Source: Deltaproteobacteria bacterium | GTDB taxonomy: Bacteria; Myxococcota_A; UBA9160; UBA4427 | Assembly: GCA_029261855.1 (NCBI GenBank) | Contig: JAJDAN010000089.1 | Span: 1 to 64,000 of the forward strand | Direction: 5' to 3' | Length of the DNA: 64,000 nucleotides | In this document: in pieces, positions 8,320 through 16,569 of the stretch | How the letters are laid out: each line of letters starts with the position of its first letter | How positions within the stretch are numbered: position 1 is the first letter of the stretch | Notes under the pieces: generated by a model | Database searches by the model: none | Seen by the model: the letters and a program-made list of their open reading frames with translations, nothing else | What the model was told of the DNA's origin: nothing | Made by a program: the position numbers and the translations under genes

Positions 8320-9519
8320 ATGCCGCGTCGAGAGATAGAAGGTGGCTGGATCAAGGGCTGGACAGACCGCAAGCGTCCCGAGCAACTCGAGTTCAAGGAC
8401 AGGGACGACCGAACGGTCTTTGCGACGTCGCCGATCACGGCACTCGAGGGACGTATCACCCCCACCGACTACTACTATGTAGTGAACCAGTTGGGTGCAC
8501 CGGAACTGATCCATCCGGATGAGTGGGAACTCGAGATCGCCGGTGTCGTCGACAGCCCGATCAAGATCGGACTCGCTGACCTGAAGAAGCTTCCTCCGCG
8601 CACGGTTCGCGCCGTTACGGAGTGCGCTGGCAACGATACGATGTACTTCGACTACCTCCACAAGAACGGGTACAAACCGTCTCTGCTTGGTCCCGCCAAG
8701 GGTGGCAAGGGACTCGAGGCGATTCCGGCGACGGGCATGGTCAGTGCGGGCGAGTTTGCGGGCGTTTCGCTTCGCGATGTCCTCGCACTCGCTGGCGTGC
8801 GACCCGAAGCGGTCGCGGTGCGAATGCAGGGCGCCGATCGCGGGAAGCCGGACATGGCGTTGGTCAAGGGATCGATTGGCGACAAGAATTATGTCGTCAA
8901 GGACCCTGGTGTCATCAACTTTGACAAGGGATTGCCCATCGAAAAGGCCCTCGAGATCGACACGATCCTCGCGTGGTCCATGAACGGAGAGCATCTCCAT
9001 CATATTCATGGCGCGCCGGTGCGGGCGGTCGTCCCGGGTTGGTCGGGAAACTGGTGGGTCAAATGGCTCAGCGAGATCGAGATCATGGACCGCATGCCCG
9101 ATTGCTATCACCAGACGGAATACTTCGTCATGGGCGATGGGCCCGACGACCCGAACCTGGCCCCCTGTATGGCGATGGGCGTGAAAACCTTGATCCTCGA
9201 TCCACTCGACGAGGACTCACCGCTCACATCCGGATCCCACGCCGTGCGTGGGCTTTCATGGAGCGGGGAAGGCGCAATTGAAAAGGTTGAGGTGAGCGCG
9301 GACGGGGGGGCGACATGGTCTGAAGCGCAGGTCGAGGAGTCACACGACCGTTGGATGTGGGTGCGCTGGACCTGGGTCTGGGACGTTGATCAGCCCGGTC
9401 AATATCAGTTGATGGCACGAGCGACAGACGAACATGGACGGCTCCAACCTCAAACGAAACCCAATTTCCAGAGAAAGCACTTCGACGGGATCATTCCCAC
9501 GGACATCGAGATCGTTTGA
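8320..9519 (+). CDS. Sulfite-oxidase-fold molybdopterin oxidoreductase
   Basis: A 399-residue protein of the sulfite oxidase superfamily: an N-terminal oxidoreductase molybdopterin-binding domain (about 45-260) and a C-terminal Mo-co dimerisation Ig-like domain (about 275-395). The Mo-ligating Cys is Cys102 in TECAGND; the family's usual CAGNRR continues here as CAGNDT, so the anion-binding arginines next to the ligand are changed. No Tat or Sec signal is present, unlike SorA and YedY, so it should be cytoplasmic. The start is the ATG after GAAGGAATACGA. It lies 49 bases behind the LLM/FMN reductase pair. Oxidation of released sulfite to sulfate would complete a desulfonation route, but that is inference. 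Confidence 0.88.
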   Translation: MPRREIEGGWIKGWTDRKRPEQLEFKDRDDRTVFATSPITALEGRITPTDYYYVVNQLGAPELIHPDEWELEIAGVVDSPIKIGLADLKKLPPRTVRAVTECAGNDTMYFDYLHKNGYKPSLLGPAKGGKGLEAIPATGMVSAGEFAGVSLRDVLALAGVRPEAVAVRMQGADRGKPDMALVKGSIGDKNYVVKDPGVINFDKGLPIEKALEIDTILAWSMNGEHLHHIHGAPVRAVVPGWSGNWWVKWLSEIEIMDRMPDCYHQTEYFVMGDGPDDPNLAPCMAMGVKTLILDPLDEDSPLTSGSHAVRGLSWSGEGAIEKVEVSADGGATWSEAQVEESHDRWMWVRWTWVWDVDQPGQYQLMARATDEHGRLQPQTKPNFQRKHFDGIIPTDIEIV

Positions 9520-9571
9520 CGCCGTACACCGACGGGCCAATCATCCGCGAGCTTCCTTTGGAGGGAAGATC

Positions 9572-10795
9572 ATGACCGACTTCGTCTACTCGCCAGGCGA
9601 GGCGGATTTCGCCGATCGGGCACACGATGTATACCGACGCCTTCGCGACGAATTTCCGATCTACCACAACGAGAACCATGACTTCTGGGCGGTCTCCCGC
9701 TTCGACGACGTGCGCGAAATCGCGAGCGACGCCGAACGGTTCTCCTCGGAGGGAACCTCTCTGGGAGAGAACCTCCTTCCGCACATCCAGACGATGGATC
9801 CGCCACGACACGACGCGCTGCGGAATCTCGTGTCAGTGGCCTTCACGCCGCGACGAATTGCAGAGATCGAGCCGCGTGTGCGCGAGGTCGCACATGAGCT
9901 GATCGATGAGTTCGCGGAGCGCGGCCAATGTGATCTGCTCGCCGAATTCGCTCGCCATCTGCCCAGTCGGGTGATCGGCGAGATGATCGGCGTTCCGCCC
10001 GAGCGCCGTGAAGCCTTTCTCGGGTGCACGGAGCAGATGATCGGCGTGACGCCGGACACGGGCAGCGATGCCAACGTCCGAGAGCCCGCGACTCGCATCT
10101 ATCAGGAGTTTACCCAGCTACTCGAGGAACGCCGCAAGCACCGCCGAGACGACCTGATGAGCGCGCTGCTCGAGGCCGAAATAGACGGTGAGCGGCTCTC
10201 TCAGGAGGAGCTACTCGGCTTCTGCTTCGTGTTGATCGTTGCCGGCAACGACACGACGACCAACCTGATCGCGAACGGGACAGTCATGCTGGCCCATCAC
10301 CCCGACCAGCGACGGGAATTGGTTGACGACCCTTCACTCATTCCGAACGCCGTCGAGGAGATGCTCCGCTACGAGGCGCCGGCCCAGGCCCTCCCGCGAA
10401 GGACCACACGCAAGGTGGAGATCCACGGCGAAACGATCCCTGCCGACCAGGAGATCAAGCTCGTCTGGGCGGCGGCCAACCGTGACGAACGCGAGTTCCC
10501 GGACCCCGATCGATTCGATGTCCGGCGCAAAATCGGCCGTCACCTATCGCTCGGGATCGGCCGTCATTTCTGCTTGGGGGCCAAGCTCGCGCGCCTCGAG
10601 GCGCGGGTCGGATTCGAAGAGCTGCTGGCACGTATGCCGCAGTACGAACTCGAACGTGAGCCGCGTTGGATTCCCTCGATCTGGGCCCGCGCCTACGACT
10701 CGGTGCCCGTTCGATTCGATCCGTATCAGACTCCGAAGTCGATGGGCATGGTTTCGGCTCGCGAGAACATGCCCAAGCGCATCCACTCGATCTGA
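9572..10795 (+). CDS. Cytochrome P450
   Basis: A 407-residue soluble bacterial P450. Visible are LRDEFPIYHNENHDFWAVSRFDD at the N terminus, the I-helix AGNDTTTN, ExxR in EEMLRYEAP, and the heme loop LGIGRHFCLG (Cys ligand). The ATG follows GGAGGGAAGATC. It is the last gene of the plus-strand LLM/reductase/molybdoenzyme set, 52 bases behind it. Its C-terminus runs past the usual P450 end (SVPVRFDP) for about 20 residues that overlap, in antisense, the 3' end of the opposing P450 gene (10726-10795). Confidence 0.92.
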   Translation: MTDFVYSPGEADFADRAHDVYRRLRDEFPIYHNENHDFWAVSRFDDVREIASDAERFSSEGTSLGENLLPHIQTMDPPRHDALRNLVSVAFTPRRIAEIEPRVREVAHELIDEFAERGQCDLLAEFARHLPSRVIGEMIGVPPERREAFLGCTEQMIGVTPDTGSDANVREPATRIYQEFTQLLEERRKHRRDDLMSALLEAEIDGERLSQEELLGFCFVLIVAGNDTTTNLIANGTVMLAHHPDQRRELVDDPSLIPNAVEEMLRYEAPAQALPRRTTRKVEIHGETIPADQEIKLVWAAANRDEREFPDPDRFDVRRKIGRHLSLGIGRHFCLGAKLARLEARVGFEELLARMPQYELEREPRWIPSIWARAYDSVPVRFDPYQTPKSMGMVSARENMPKRIHSI

Positions 10796-11925
10796 TCTTC
10801 GAGCAGCTTCGAGTCTTCGGGAAGGACGTCGAGGGCGGCATCGAGCATGATTCCCATCTCGAGCTGCGCAAGATTCGCGCCGATACAGTAGTGCGGGCCG
10901 CGGCCGAAGATCGTCAGGTCCCGCGTGTCGCGCCGGATGTCGAAGCGATCCGGGTCCTCGAAGACGGCTGGGTCGCGATGGGCACCGAGGAAGCTCAGGA
11001 AGAGCGGCTGCCCCTTCTGGATCCTCTTGCCTCGGAGCTCGAAGTCTTCGACCGCGTAGCGCGGGAGCCCGGCCGAGCCGAAGTCGTAGCGGAGAAGCTC
11101 GCGGACTGCGTTCGGCATCAAGGAACGGTCGCGGCGGAGCGCCGTCATCTGATCCGGATTCCGGTAGAGCGTGCGGAGGGCCATCGTCGCCCCCATCGAG
11201 GTCGTCTCCGTTCCCGCGGCCACCAGACCCGAGATCACGAGGATGATTTCTTCCACGCTTGCCGCGTCCTCTCCCCCGTGCTTGGCGAGGAGATCCGAGA
11301 TCATGTCTTCTCGCGGACGGACGGATCGCTCCTCGGACAGCTCCCGAACCCAAGAGCTCAGCTCCACGATCGCGTTCTCCGCTGTCCTACGCCCTTCCTC
11401 GTCGAGCACCGGGCTGATTCCGCTGATCACCTCGCGGGCGAGCTGGCGGAATCGCACCTCGTCGTCTTCTTTCGCGGGGATTCCCGTGATCCGGCTGATC
11501 ACCGTGTTCGGGATCGGCGCACAGAACTCGCCGACCATGTCGACCACACCGGCGCGCCCGCGAAGCTTTGCGGCAAACTGCTCGACGACCTCCCGGATCT
11601 GGCCCTCCATCCGGCGAACGCCCCGTGGCGTCATCGACTTCGAGACCAGATCGCGCATGCGCTGGTGCTCGTCTTCGGGAGCCGAGAAGAAATTGTGCTC
11701 GGACATCCAGCGCAGGTAGCTGCCCTCGGGCGCCGGCTCATAGCCCTTGTAGTGGCTGCGGTCGTTCGAGACGTTTGGATCGGCGAACAGCTGCCGGACG
11801 TCGTCGTAGCGCGTGATCATCCAGGCGTCGATCGAGGCGATGTAGTGAACCGGGTCGCTCTCGCGCAGCTCTGCGATCATGTCTTCCGGATGCTCGAAAT
11901 ACTCTTCGCTGAGAAGGGGATCCAT
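10726..11925 (-). CDS. Cytochrome P450
   Basis: A 399-residue P450. Motifs in order are the I-helix AAGTETTS, ExxR in RELLRYDFG, and the heme loop FGRGPHYCIG with the Cys ligand. The N-terminal SEEYFEHPEDMIAELRESDPVHY is typical. The ATG at 11925 has AAGGAGAACGAG directly upstream; the in-frame extension before it is Arg/Ser-rich and overlaps the methyltransferase gene. It is last in the operon TauD-TetR-methyltransferase-P450. The tail-to-tail overlap with the opposing P450 is 70 bases. Substrate unknown; a methyltransferase partner suggests hydroxylation coupled to O- or N-methylation. Confidence 0.92.
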   Translation of the reverse strand: MDPLLSEEYFEHPEDMIAELRESDPVHYIASIDAWMITRYDDVRQLFADPNVSNDRSHYKGYEPAPEGSYLRWMSEHNFFSAPEDEHQRMRDLVSKSMTPRGVRRMEGQIREVVEQFAAKLRGRAGVVDMVGEFCAPIPNTVISRITGIPAKEDDEVRFRQLAREVISGISPVLDEEGRRTAENAIVELSSWVRELSEERSVRPREDMISDLLAKHGGEDAASVEEIILVISGLVAAGTETTSMGATMALRTLYRNPDQMTALRRDRSLMPNAVRELLRYDFGSAGLPRYAVEDFELRGKRIQKGQPLFLSFLGAHRDPAVFEDPDRFDIRRDTRDLTIFGRGPHYCIGANLAQLEMGIMLDAALDVLPEDSKLLEDQIEWMRLGMFSRAETMPIDFGV

Positions 11926-11965
11926 CTCGTTCTCCTTCCTGATGTCGATCCAATGGGTGGTTGGT

Positions 11966-12763
11966 TCAGTTCGGTACGGCGCCCGTGACGAGGAACTGGG
12001 GCAGCACGAGCAGGTACGTCTCTTTCTCGATTGCCGTCTTGACGTCTTCGACGAAGCGATCGATCTCGCTCGCCTCGAGCTGCTGGGACTCGCGCGCATA
12101 CTTGGCCATGTTGAGCAGAATCGGTGCGGCGCGGCCCTGCGTGTCGGGCCCGGTCAGGACGCCGACCCGCACTTCCTCGAAGCCTGCGGCTCGCATGAGG
12201 CCGTAGAGCTTGCGGCCGATGAGCGGCGTGCGGTACGCGATGCTCGCCGCATCGAAGATCCGGCCCAGCCGCTCGGGCCCAATGGGCTCGACGACCAGCA
12301 TCCCCCAGTCACTGTCGGTCGCGTGAACGAGACCACCCGGCCGCAGAACGCGGCGAAAATCGCGCAGCGTCGACACGGGCTCGTCCACGTACTCGAGGAC
12401 ATTCTTGCAGATGATGCGATCGACGCTCGCGTCTTCGAGTGGAAGCAGGTCCTTCTCGATGTGATGGAAGCTGATGCGGTCGCGAACGCCCGCGACGCGA
12501 GCGTGCTCCTCAGCGCGCGCCAGGAACATCGCGTTGATGTCCACGGCGTGTACGTGGCCACTCGGGCCGACCCTTTGCGCGAGTTCGAGAGACAGCATGC
12601 CTGGCCCGCAGCCGTAGTCGACGACGCTCTGCCCTTCGCCGACGTCCGCGGGAGCCAGCATCGGGGCCATCTCTGGACGCCACCGGAACATCTCCTCGTA
12701 GGCACCCACCCGCTCGGGGTCGACGTCGAGCCAATGATCTCGGTAGTACGTCTCGGGCTGCAT
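11966..12763 (-). CDS. Class I SAM-dependent methyltransferase
   Basis: A 265-residue Rossmann-fold methyltransferase of the Methyltransf_11/25 type. Motif I is VVDYGCGPGMLSLEL, the acidic loop at the end of strand 2 is HAVDIN, motif II is the IICKNVLEYVDEP region and post-motif RVLRPGGL follows. Two ATGs are possible (12778 and 12763); GGAGGTCCAGCC places a strong ribosome site before the second, so 12763 is chosen. The gene lies between the TetR gene and a P450, separated by short gaps, in a four-gene operon. Small-molecule methylation is likely; the substrate is unknown. The C-terminal GRKLYGLMRAAGFEEV segment resembles the ubiquinone/menaquinone methyltransferase group. Confidence 0.87.
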   Translation of the reverse strand: MQPETYYRDHWLDVDPERVGAYEEMFRWRPEMAPMLAPADVGEGQSVVDYGCGPGMLSLELAQRVGPSGHVHAVDINAMFLARAEEHARVAGVRDRISFHHIEKDLLPLEDASVDRIICKNVLEYVDEPVSTLRDFRRVLRPGGLVHATDSDWGMLVVEPIGPERLGRIFDAASIAYRTPLIGRKLYGLMRAAGFEEVRVGVLTGPDTQGRAAPILLNMAKYARESQQLEASEIDRFVEDVKTAIEKETYLLVLPQFLVTGAVPN

Positions 12764-12786
12764 GGCTGGACCTCCCATGGTCGCGT

Positions 12787-12819
12787 CTCACTGTGATGTC
12801 AGGACTCACTGTGATGTCA
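12787..12819 (-). repeat. Two direct copies of TGACATCACAGTGAG
   Basis: The 15-base word occurs twice, identically, with an 18-base period (12805-12819 and 12787-12801, minus-strand orientation). The first copy contains the TGA stop of the TetR gene. The pair sits in the 53-base gap before the methyltransferase gene. It may be an operator or a recent slippage duplication. Confidence 0.7.
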
Positions 12820-13398
12820 AGAAAAGGCGGCCAGCATGCGATCGAAGACCGCCGCCACGCGCTCGTCGAGCTCGCGGACGGAGACGCCGCTCTCGCGGGC
12901 GAGCTGATTCCGGTACAGCGCGTAGCCGTAGACCCCGGCGACGATGGAGGCATGCAGGGCTTCCAGGTCGGCGCCCTCCGAGATCTCGCCTCGCTCGAGG
13001 TCCGCGTTCATGACCTCGAGCGTATGCTCGCGCATCGGCGTGAGTCGAAGCGCCCGGTCGTTGTCGAGAAGCAGCAGGCTCGCAATGCGGATCACCCGCC
13101 GCTGGCTGATCATGGTTCGAAGGAAGCGCACCATTCGTGCACGAAACGGCAGCTTTTCCCCAGCAGACACCGCCTCGAGCCGCTCCTTCAGGCCCCGACC
13201 GAGAGCGGCTCGCAGGAGCTCCTGTCGGGAGCCGAAGTAGTGATACACGAGGCCTCGGTTCATGCCCGCGCGCTCAGCGACCTCCCGAAGGTTGAGTCCC
13301 GCAAGTACCCCGCTCTCCTCGAGCAGTTCGAGCGCCGACTCTTCGAGGGCCCGCTCGCTCGCTTCTCGATCCAGGGGACTGCGATCCTCCGGCGGCAT
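12817..13398 (-). CDS. TetR-family transcriptional regulator
   Basis: A 193-residue TetR/AcrR regulator. The N-terminal helix-turn-helix spans about residues 10-60, with LNLREVAERAGMNRGLVYHYFGSRQELL containing the recognition helix; the rest is an all-helical ligand-binding and dimerisation domain. The ATG at 13398 lies two bases after the TauD stop, and sequence upstream in this frame belongs to the TauD gene, so this start is favoured. Being second in a TauD-TetR-methyltransferase-P450 operon, it probably autoregulates it. Candidate sites are the promoter region at 14253-14282 and the direct repeat at its own 3' end. Confidence 0.9.
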   Translation of the reverse strand: MPPEDRSPLDREASERALEESALELLEESGVLAGLNLREVAERAGMNRGLVYHYFGSRQELLRAALGRGLKERLEAVSAGEKLPFRARMVRFLRTMISQRRVIRIASLLLLDNDRALRLTPMREHTLEVMNADLERGEISEGADLEALHASIVAGVYGYALYRNQLARESGVSVRELDERVAAVFDRMLAAFS

Positions 13399-13400
13399 GC

Positions 13401-14219
13401 TCAGGCCACTCCGATGACGGGCTCGCCAACGGTCTGCGTGCGACGTACCACGCGGCGGCGCCTCGAGTCGAAGCCGTGCCGGCGGTGAATCGTGAGCCGG
13501 TTGTCCCACATCAGCACGTCACGATTCTGCCATCGGTGCTTCCAGCAGAAGCGCTCGTGCACGATGTGCTCGAAGAGTCGCTTCAAGAGCTCCTGACTCT
13601 CGGTCTCGCCTATTCCCTCGATCCGGCGAGTCAGCCCGGGGCTGAGGTAGAGGGTCTTGCGGCCGCCCGGAAGGACTCGCACGATCGGGTGAACCACCGG
13701 GGCGAGCTTCCGCATGAACTGGCGCTCGGCTCGCAGCTTTTCGATGCGATGCTTGGTCTCCTCGTCGAGGGCGTCGTAGGCCGCGGCGAGATTGCAGTAC
13801 TCCGTCTCGCCGCCTTCCTCGGGCACTTCGACCCCATAGAGCACCGAATAGACCTGCGGCTCGGGCATGTACTCGAGATCCGTGTGCCACCCGAGCGAGC
13901 CTCCGCTCGAGTCCGGAGCCGTCTCTCCATCGGGCTCATTGCTCAGGTAGAAGACGTTCTCGTCAGCGTCCTGCGGGGCGGCTCCGCCGATTCGCCCCAG
14001 CGGATGTCCGGTGACGCCCCCGAAGGCACCGGTAAATGCGATCTGCTGAGCCTCGTTCAGCTGGTTGTCACGGGAGACGAGCACGCCGTACTGGATCAGG
14101 GCGCGCCGGATCGCTTCGACGGTGGCGGCGGAAGGAGGCAGGGAGAAGTCCACGCCGCGGATGATCGCACCGGCTTCGCACCCGGTCGGCTCGAGCTCGA
14201 ACTCATCGTCGAAGATCAT
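13401..14219 (-). CDS. TauD/TfdA-family dioxygenase
   Basis: A 272-residue Fe(II)/2-oxoglutarate dioxygenase of normal TauD length. The iron ligands are His112 and Asp114 in WHTDLEY and His245 in DNRLTIHRRHGFD; the Arg cluster just after it would bind 2-oxoglutarate. This is the classical TauD/TfdA arrangement and not the longer form seen at 5197-6231. The ATG at 14219 has AAGGAG 11 bases upstream. It is first in a four-gene operon with a clear sigma70-like promoter 34-63 bases before the start. Substrates in this family include sulfonates, aryloxyalkanoates, alkyl sulfates and carnitine precursors; none can be chosen. Confidence 0.9.
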   Translation of the reverse strand: MIFDDEFELEPTGCEAGAIIRGVDFSLPPSAATVEAIRRALIQYGVLVSRDNQLNEAQQIAFTGAFGGVTGHPLGRIGGAAPQDADENVFYLSNEPDGETAPDSSGGSLGWHTDLEYMPEPQVYSVLYGVEVPEEGGETEYCNLAAAYDALDEETKHRIEKLRAERQFMRKLAPVVHPIVRVLPGGRKTLYLSPGLTRRIEGIGETESQELLKRLFEHIVHERFCWKHRWQNRDVLMWDNRLTIHRRHGFDSRRRRVVRRTQTVGEPVIGVA

Positions 14220-14252
14220 TACGAGCTTCTCCTTGGGACCTGACGAGCGAAC

Positions 14253-14282
14253 AGGATAGTTGAGTGATTAGCGAAGTGTCAA
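14253..14282 (-). promoter_or_regulatory. Sigma70-like promoter of TauD operon
   Basis: On the minus strand TTGACA (14282-14277) is followed after 18 bases by TATCCT (14258-14253), 34 bases before the TauD start codon. The -35 lies inside TTGACACTTCGCTAA, which recurs with two changes before the other TauD gene at 6336-6350. Confidence 0.65.
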
Positions 14283-14405
14283 TCTCCACCGCACGGCCAG
14301 ATGGCTCGTACCCTGGGGATCTTGCTTGGTGTCGAGCCCGCGTTGCGGACGAGCGTGTCTCGACGCGAACGGAGATGGCGCCCGGGGGACCAAGGCGTTG
14401 GCGCG

Positions 14406-14852
14406 TCAGTCTTGATCGAAGGAGCGAACCCGGACGACCTTGCCGTCTCGGAAGTCGACGATCGCGGTGTAGTTCTTCTCGGGCCCGGAGCCGATGCCGA
14501 CCCCGCCTCCCATCGCGGTGCCGCCCCCGTAGCCGCCCCCTCCCAGCCCGATGGAGACGCCGGGCTGGGACTTCGTGTAGGCCCAGCGCAAGGTCTCGCC
14601 CGACTCGTCGATCTCGGTGGAGATCTCGTCGGGCGCGCCGAGTGCCATCCGAACCATGGCCTCGTCGAAGCCGGGTGAGACGTGCCCCGCGCGGATCGTC
14701 TGCTGCACGTCGCTGGGATAGGTGTCGAAGAGAGCCTGCTCCTTTTCGATGCGGTCGGCCGGGGTCGACGCGCAAGCCAGGACCAGCAGAAAGATCGAGA
14801 TCGCGCTCGCCGACCGCGTCGCCTTCGCCAGCCTTCGCGCTTCGCGGACCAT
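14406..14852 (-). CDS. Small lipoprotein with Gly-rich segment
   Basis: A 148-residue predicted lipoprotein. A hydrophobic signal (SAISIFLLVLAC) ends in a lipobox with Cys27. A helical stretch follows (RIEKEQALFDTYPSDVQQTIRAG and VSPGFDEAMVRMALGAPDE), resembling the BamE/SmpA-like fold in which a helix pair senses a small partner. Then comes a Gly-rich loop at about 97-122 and a last strand TAIVDFRDGKVVRVRSF. The ATG at 14852 is preferred because the signal peptide begins there; a very long in-frame opening upstream is antisense to the next gene. It is divergent from a membrane protein gene. No function is assigned. Confidence 0.75.
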   Translation of the reverse strand: MVREARRLAKATRSASAISIFLLVLACASTPADRIEKEQALFDTYPSDVQQTIRAGHVSPGFDEAMVRMALGAPDEISTEIDESGETLRWAYTKSQPGVSIGLGGGGYGGGTAMGGGVGIGSGPEKNYTAIVDFRDGKVVRVRSFDQD

Positions 14853-14967
14853 AATGCACCTCGTTCGCCACGGGCCGAGTGCACCCGGCAGGGTGCAGCG
14901 AGCATAGCTCGCCACGCGGGGGTTCCGGCGCGTGACATCGCGCGCGGCTACGGGATAGGCTGCCAGC

Positions 14968-15357
14968 ATGGCCGAAGACCGCACCCCGCCCCCGAAGCAC
15001 CCGCTCGACCGTCTGGGTGTCTTCGCGGGCGTCGTGGCGGGGATCGCCGGGTTTCTGGTCTCGGTCGCGTGCGTCGCCGTGCCTCTGCTGCACTTCGTCC
15101 TCGGACCCGTGGGACCGGCCATCGGAGGTTTCGTCGCCGGACGCCTGGGCCGCGGCGGCGTCGGCCGGATGATGGTGAGCGCGCTGACGATGGCCGCCGG
15201 CATGGCGCTGGTTGCGGCCGCCTTCACTGGACTGCTCTTCGGCGACGAGGTCGAATCCGGCTGGGCACGGCTCGTGCCGGTGATCGCCTTCGTGTACACC
15301 GGGGCGCTCGCGAGCGCGGGTGCCTTCTTCGGCGTCGCGAGCGCAGCGGCCGAATAG
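14968..15357 (+). CDS. Small integral membrane protein
   Basis: A 129-residue protein with about four hydrophobic helices (near 18-42, 44-60, 70-92 and 103-127) rich in Gly and Ala, and a short charged N terminus ending in a Pro-Lys-Pro-type stretch. I do not recognise the family. Third-position GC is high and the hydrophobic pattern is clear, so it looks genuine. The ribosome site is weak (GGGATAGG region). It converges with the Old Yellow Enzyme gene, with a hairpin between them, and diverges from the lipoprotein gene. Confidence 0.65.
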   Translation: MAEDRTPPPKHPLDRLGVFAGVVAGIAGFLVSVACVAVPLLHFVLGPVGPAIGGFVAGRLGRGGVGRMMVSALTMAAGMALVAAAFTGLLFGDEVESGWARLVPVIAFVYTGALASAGAFFGVASAAAE

Positions 15358-15363
15358 CGGCCA

Positions 15364-15380
15364 CACCCTCGCCGAGGGTG
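15364..15380. terminator. Bidirectional hairpin between convergent genes
   Basis: CACCCTC-GCC-GAGGGTG is a perfect seven-base stem with a three-base loop. It lies exactly between the stop of the membrane-protein gene (15357) and the TAG stop of the Old Yellow Enzyme (15381-15383). No T-tract is present. Confidence 0.6.
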
Positions 15381-16562
15381 CTAGGCCCGCAAGTCCTCGT
15401 CGACGAGAACACAGTGCGTGCCCTGGTAGATCGTCGCCATGCACTTGTTGCAGTGGTCACAAAGAGAATCGGCGGTGCTGCCCTTCGCCATTTCGTTGAC
15501 GAACCCGGGGTTGCGCAGCAGCCCACGCCCCATCGCGACGAACTCGAAGCCGTCGGTCATGGCCTCCTCGATGTTCTCGCGGCGGTTGATGCCACCCAGC
15601 AGCACGAGCGGCAGGTCGAGCGCCGCGCGAACCTGAAGCGCCTGCTTGCGCAGATAACCGTCTTCGTAGGGATAGGTCTTGAGAAAGAAGCGTCCGAACA
15701 GCTTCATCCCCAGGGCCACGGCCTTCGGCATGCTGGCGGCCATTTCCTGGATGGGAGCGTCGCCCCGAAAGAGATACATGGGGTTCTGCAGCGAGCTGCC
15801 ACAGGTCAGCTCGATGGCGTCGAGGGTGCCGTCGGATTCGAGCATGCGCGCCACTTCGATGGACTCTTCCAGACCGAACCCGCCGCGGACGCCATCGTCC
15901 ATGTTGAGCTTGGCGAGAACCGCCATGCCGCTGCCCGCGGCTTCTCTCACCACCTTGGCAACTTCGCGCGAGAAGCGCGCGCGATTCGCCAGCGAACCGC
16001 CCCATTCATCTCGGCGGCGGTTGAGCTTGGGCGAGAGAAACTCGCTGGCCAGGTAGCCGTGGCCGAGATGAATCTCGACGGCGTCGAAGCCGGCGTCACG
16101 CAGCCGCTTCGCACCACTGGCGAAGTCGGAGGTGATGCGACGGATGTCTTCCGCCGTGGCCTGCTTCATGCGCTTCATCGCGAGCGGGCTGAAGACGGGG
16201 GACGGAGCGACGCCCCGAATCCCCGCCGACGCGGCAACGGCGCCTGCATGCCCGATCTGCGCCGAGACGGCGGCCCCCTCCGCGTGCGCTGCATCGGCGA
16301 GTCTGCGCAGCCCCGGCACGGCCTCGTCTCGAAGAACGAGCTCGTTCGGCGTCGCGGCGCCCTCGGGCGAAACTGCGCAGAACGCCAAGGTCGTCATGCC
16401 GACCCCGCCGCGGGCCATCGTCCGGTGGAACTGGACGAGACGATCGCTCACCGTCTGGTCCCCGGTCATGCCCTCGAAGGTGGCCGCCTTGATGATGCGA
16501 TTCCGCAGATCGATGGGGCCAAGGCGTGCGGGCGCGAACGCGTCGGGAGTGGGTGCTGTCAT
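15381..16562 (-). CDS. Old Yellow Enzyme family FMN oxidoreductase
   Basis: A 393-residue FMN-dependent NAD(P)H:ene-reductase with a TIM barrel. QIGHAG (about 104) and IHLGHGYLASEFLSPKLNRR with DEWGGSLANRARF carry the flavin- and substrate-binding residues, and GGINRRENIEEAMTDGFEFVAMGRGLL forms the FMN phosphate site. The C-terminus has CDHCNKC and a later Cys, reminiscent of the 4Fe-4S site of 2,4-dienoyl-CoA reductases but with CxxCxxC spacing and without the downstream FAD/NADH domains. The ATG follows GAGGCATCC. It lies seven bases after the GH4 gene on the same strand. An alkene or unsaturated-ketone reductase is likely. Confidence 0.87.
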   Translation of the reverse strand: MTAPTPDAFAPARLGPIDLRNRIIKAATFEGMTGDQTVSDRLVQFHRTMARGGVGMTTLAFCAVSPEGAATPNELVLRDEAVPGLRRLADAAHAEGAAVSAQIGHAGAVAASAGIRGVAPSPVFSPLAMKRMKQATAEDIRRITSDFASGAKRLRDAGFDAVEIHLGHGYLASEFLSPKLNRRRDEWGGSLANRARFSREVAKVVREAAGSGMAVLAKLNMDDGVRGGFGLEESIEVARMLESDGTLDAIELTCGSSLQNPMYLFRGDAPIQEMAASMPKAVALGMKLFGRFFLKTYPYEDGYLRKQALQVRAALDLPLVLLGGINRRENIEEAMTDGFEFVAMGRGLLRNPGFVNEMAKGSTADSLCDHCNKCMATIYQGTHCVLVDEDLRA

Positions 16563-16569
16563 GGATGCC

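Noticed and set aside
14203-15444. 413-codon open frame on the minus strand across two small genes
   Set aside because: Its translation is Arg/His/Gly/Pro-rich without any domain and it lies antisense to the membrane protein; high-GC antisense frames are commonly open.
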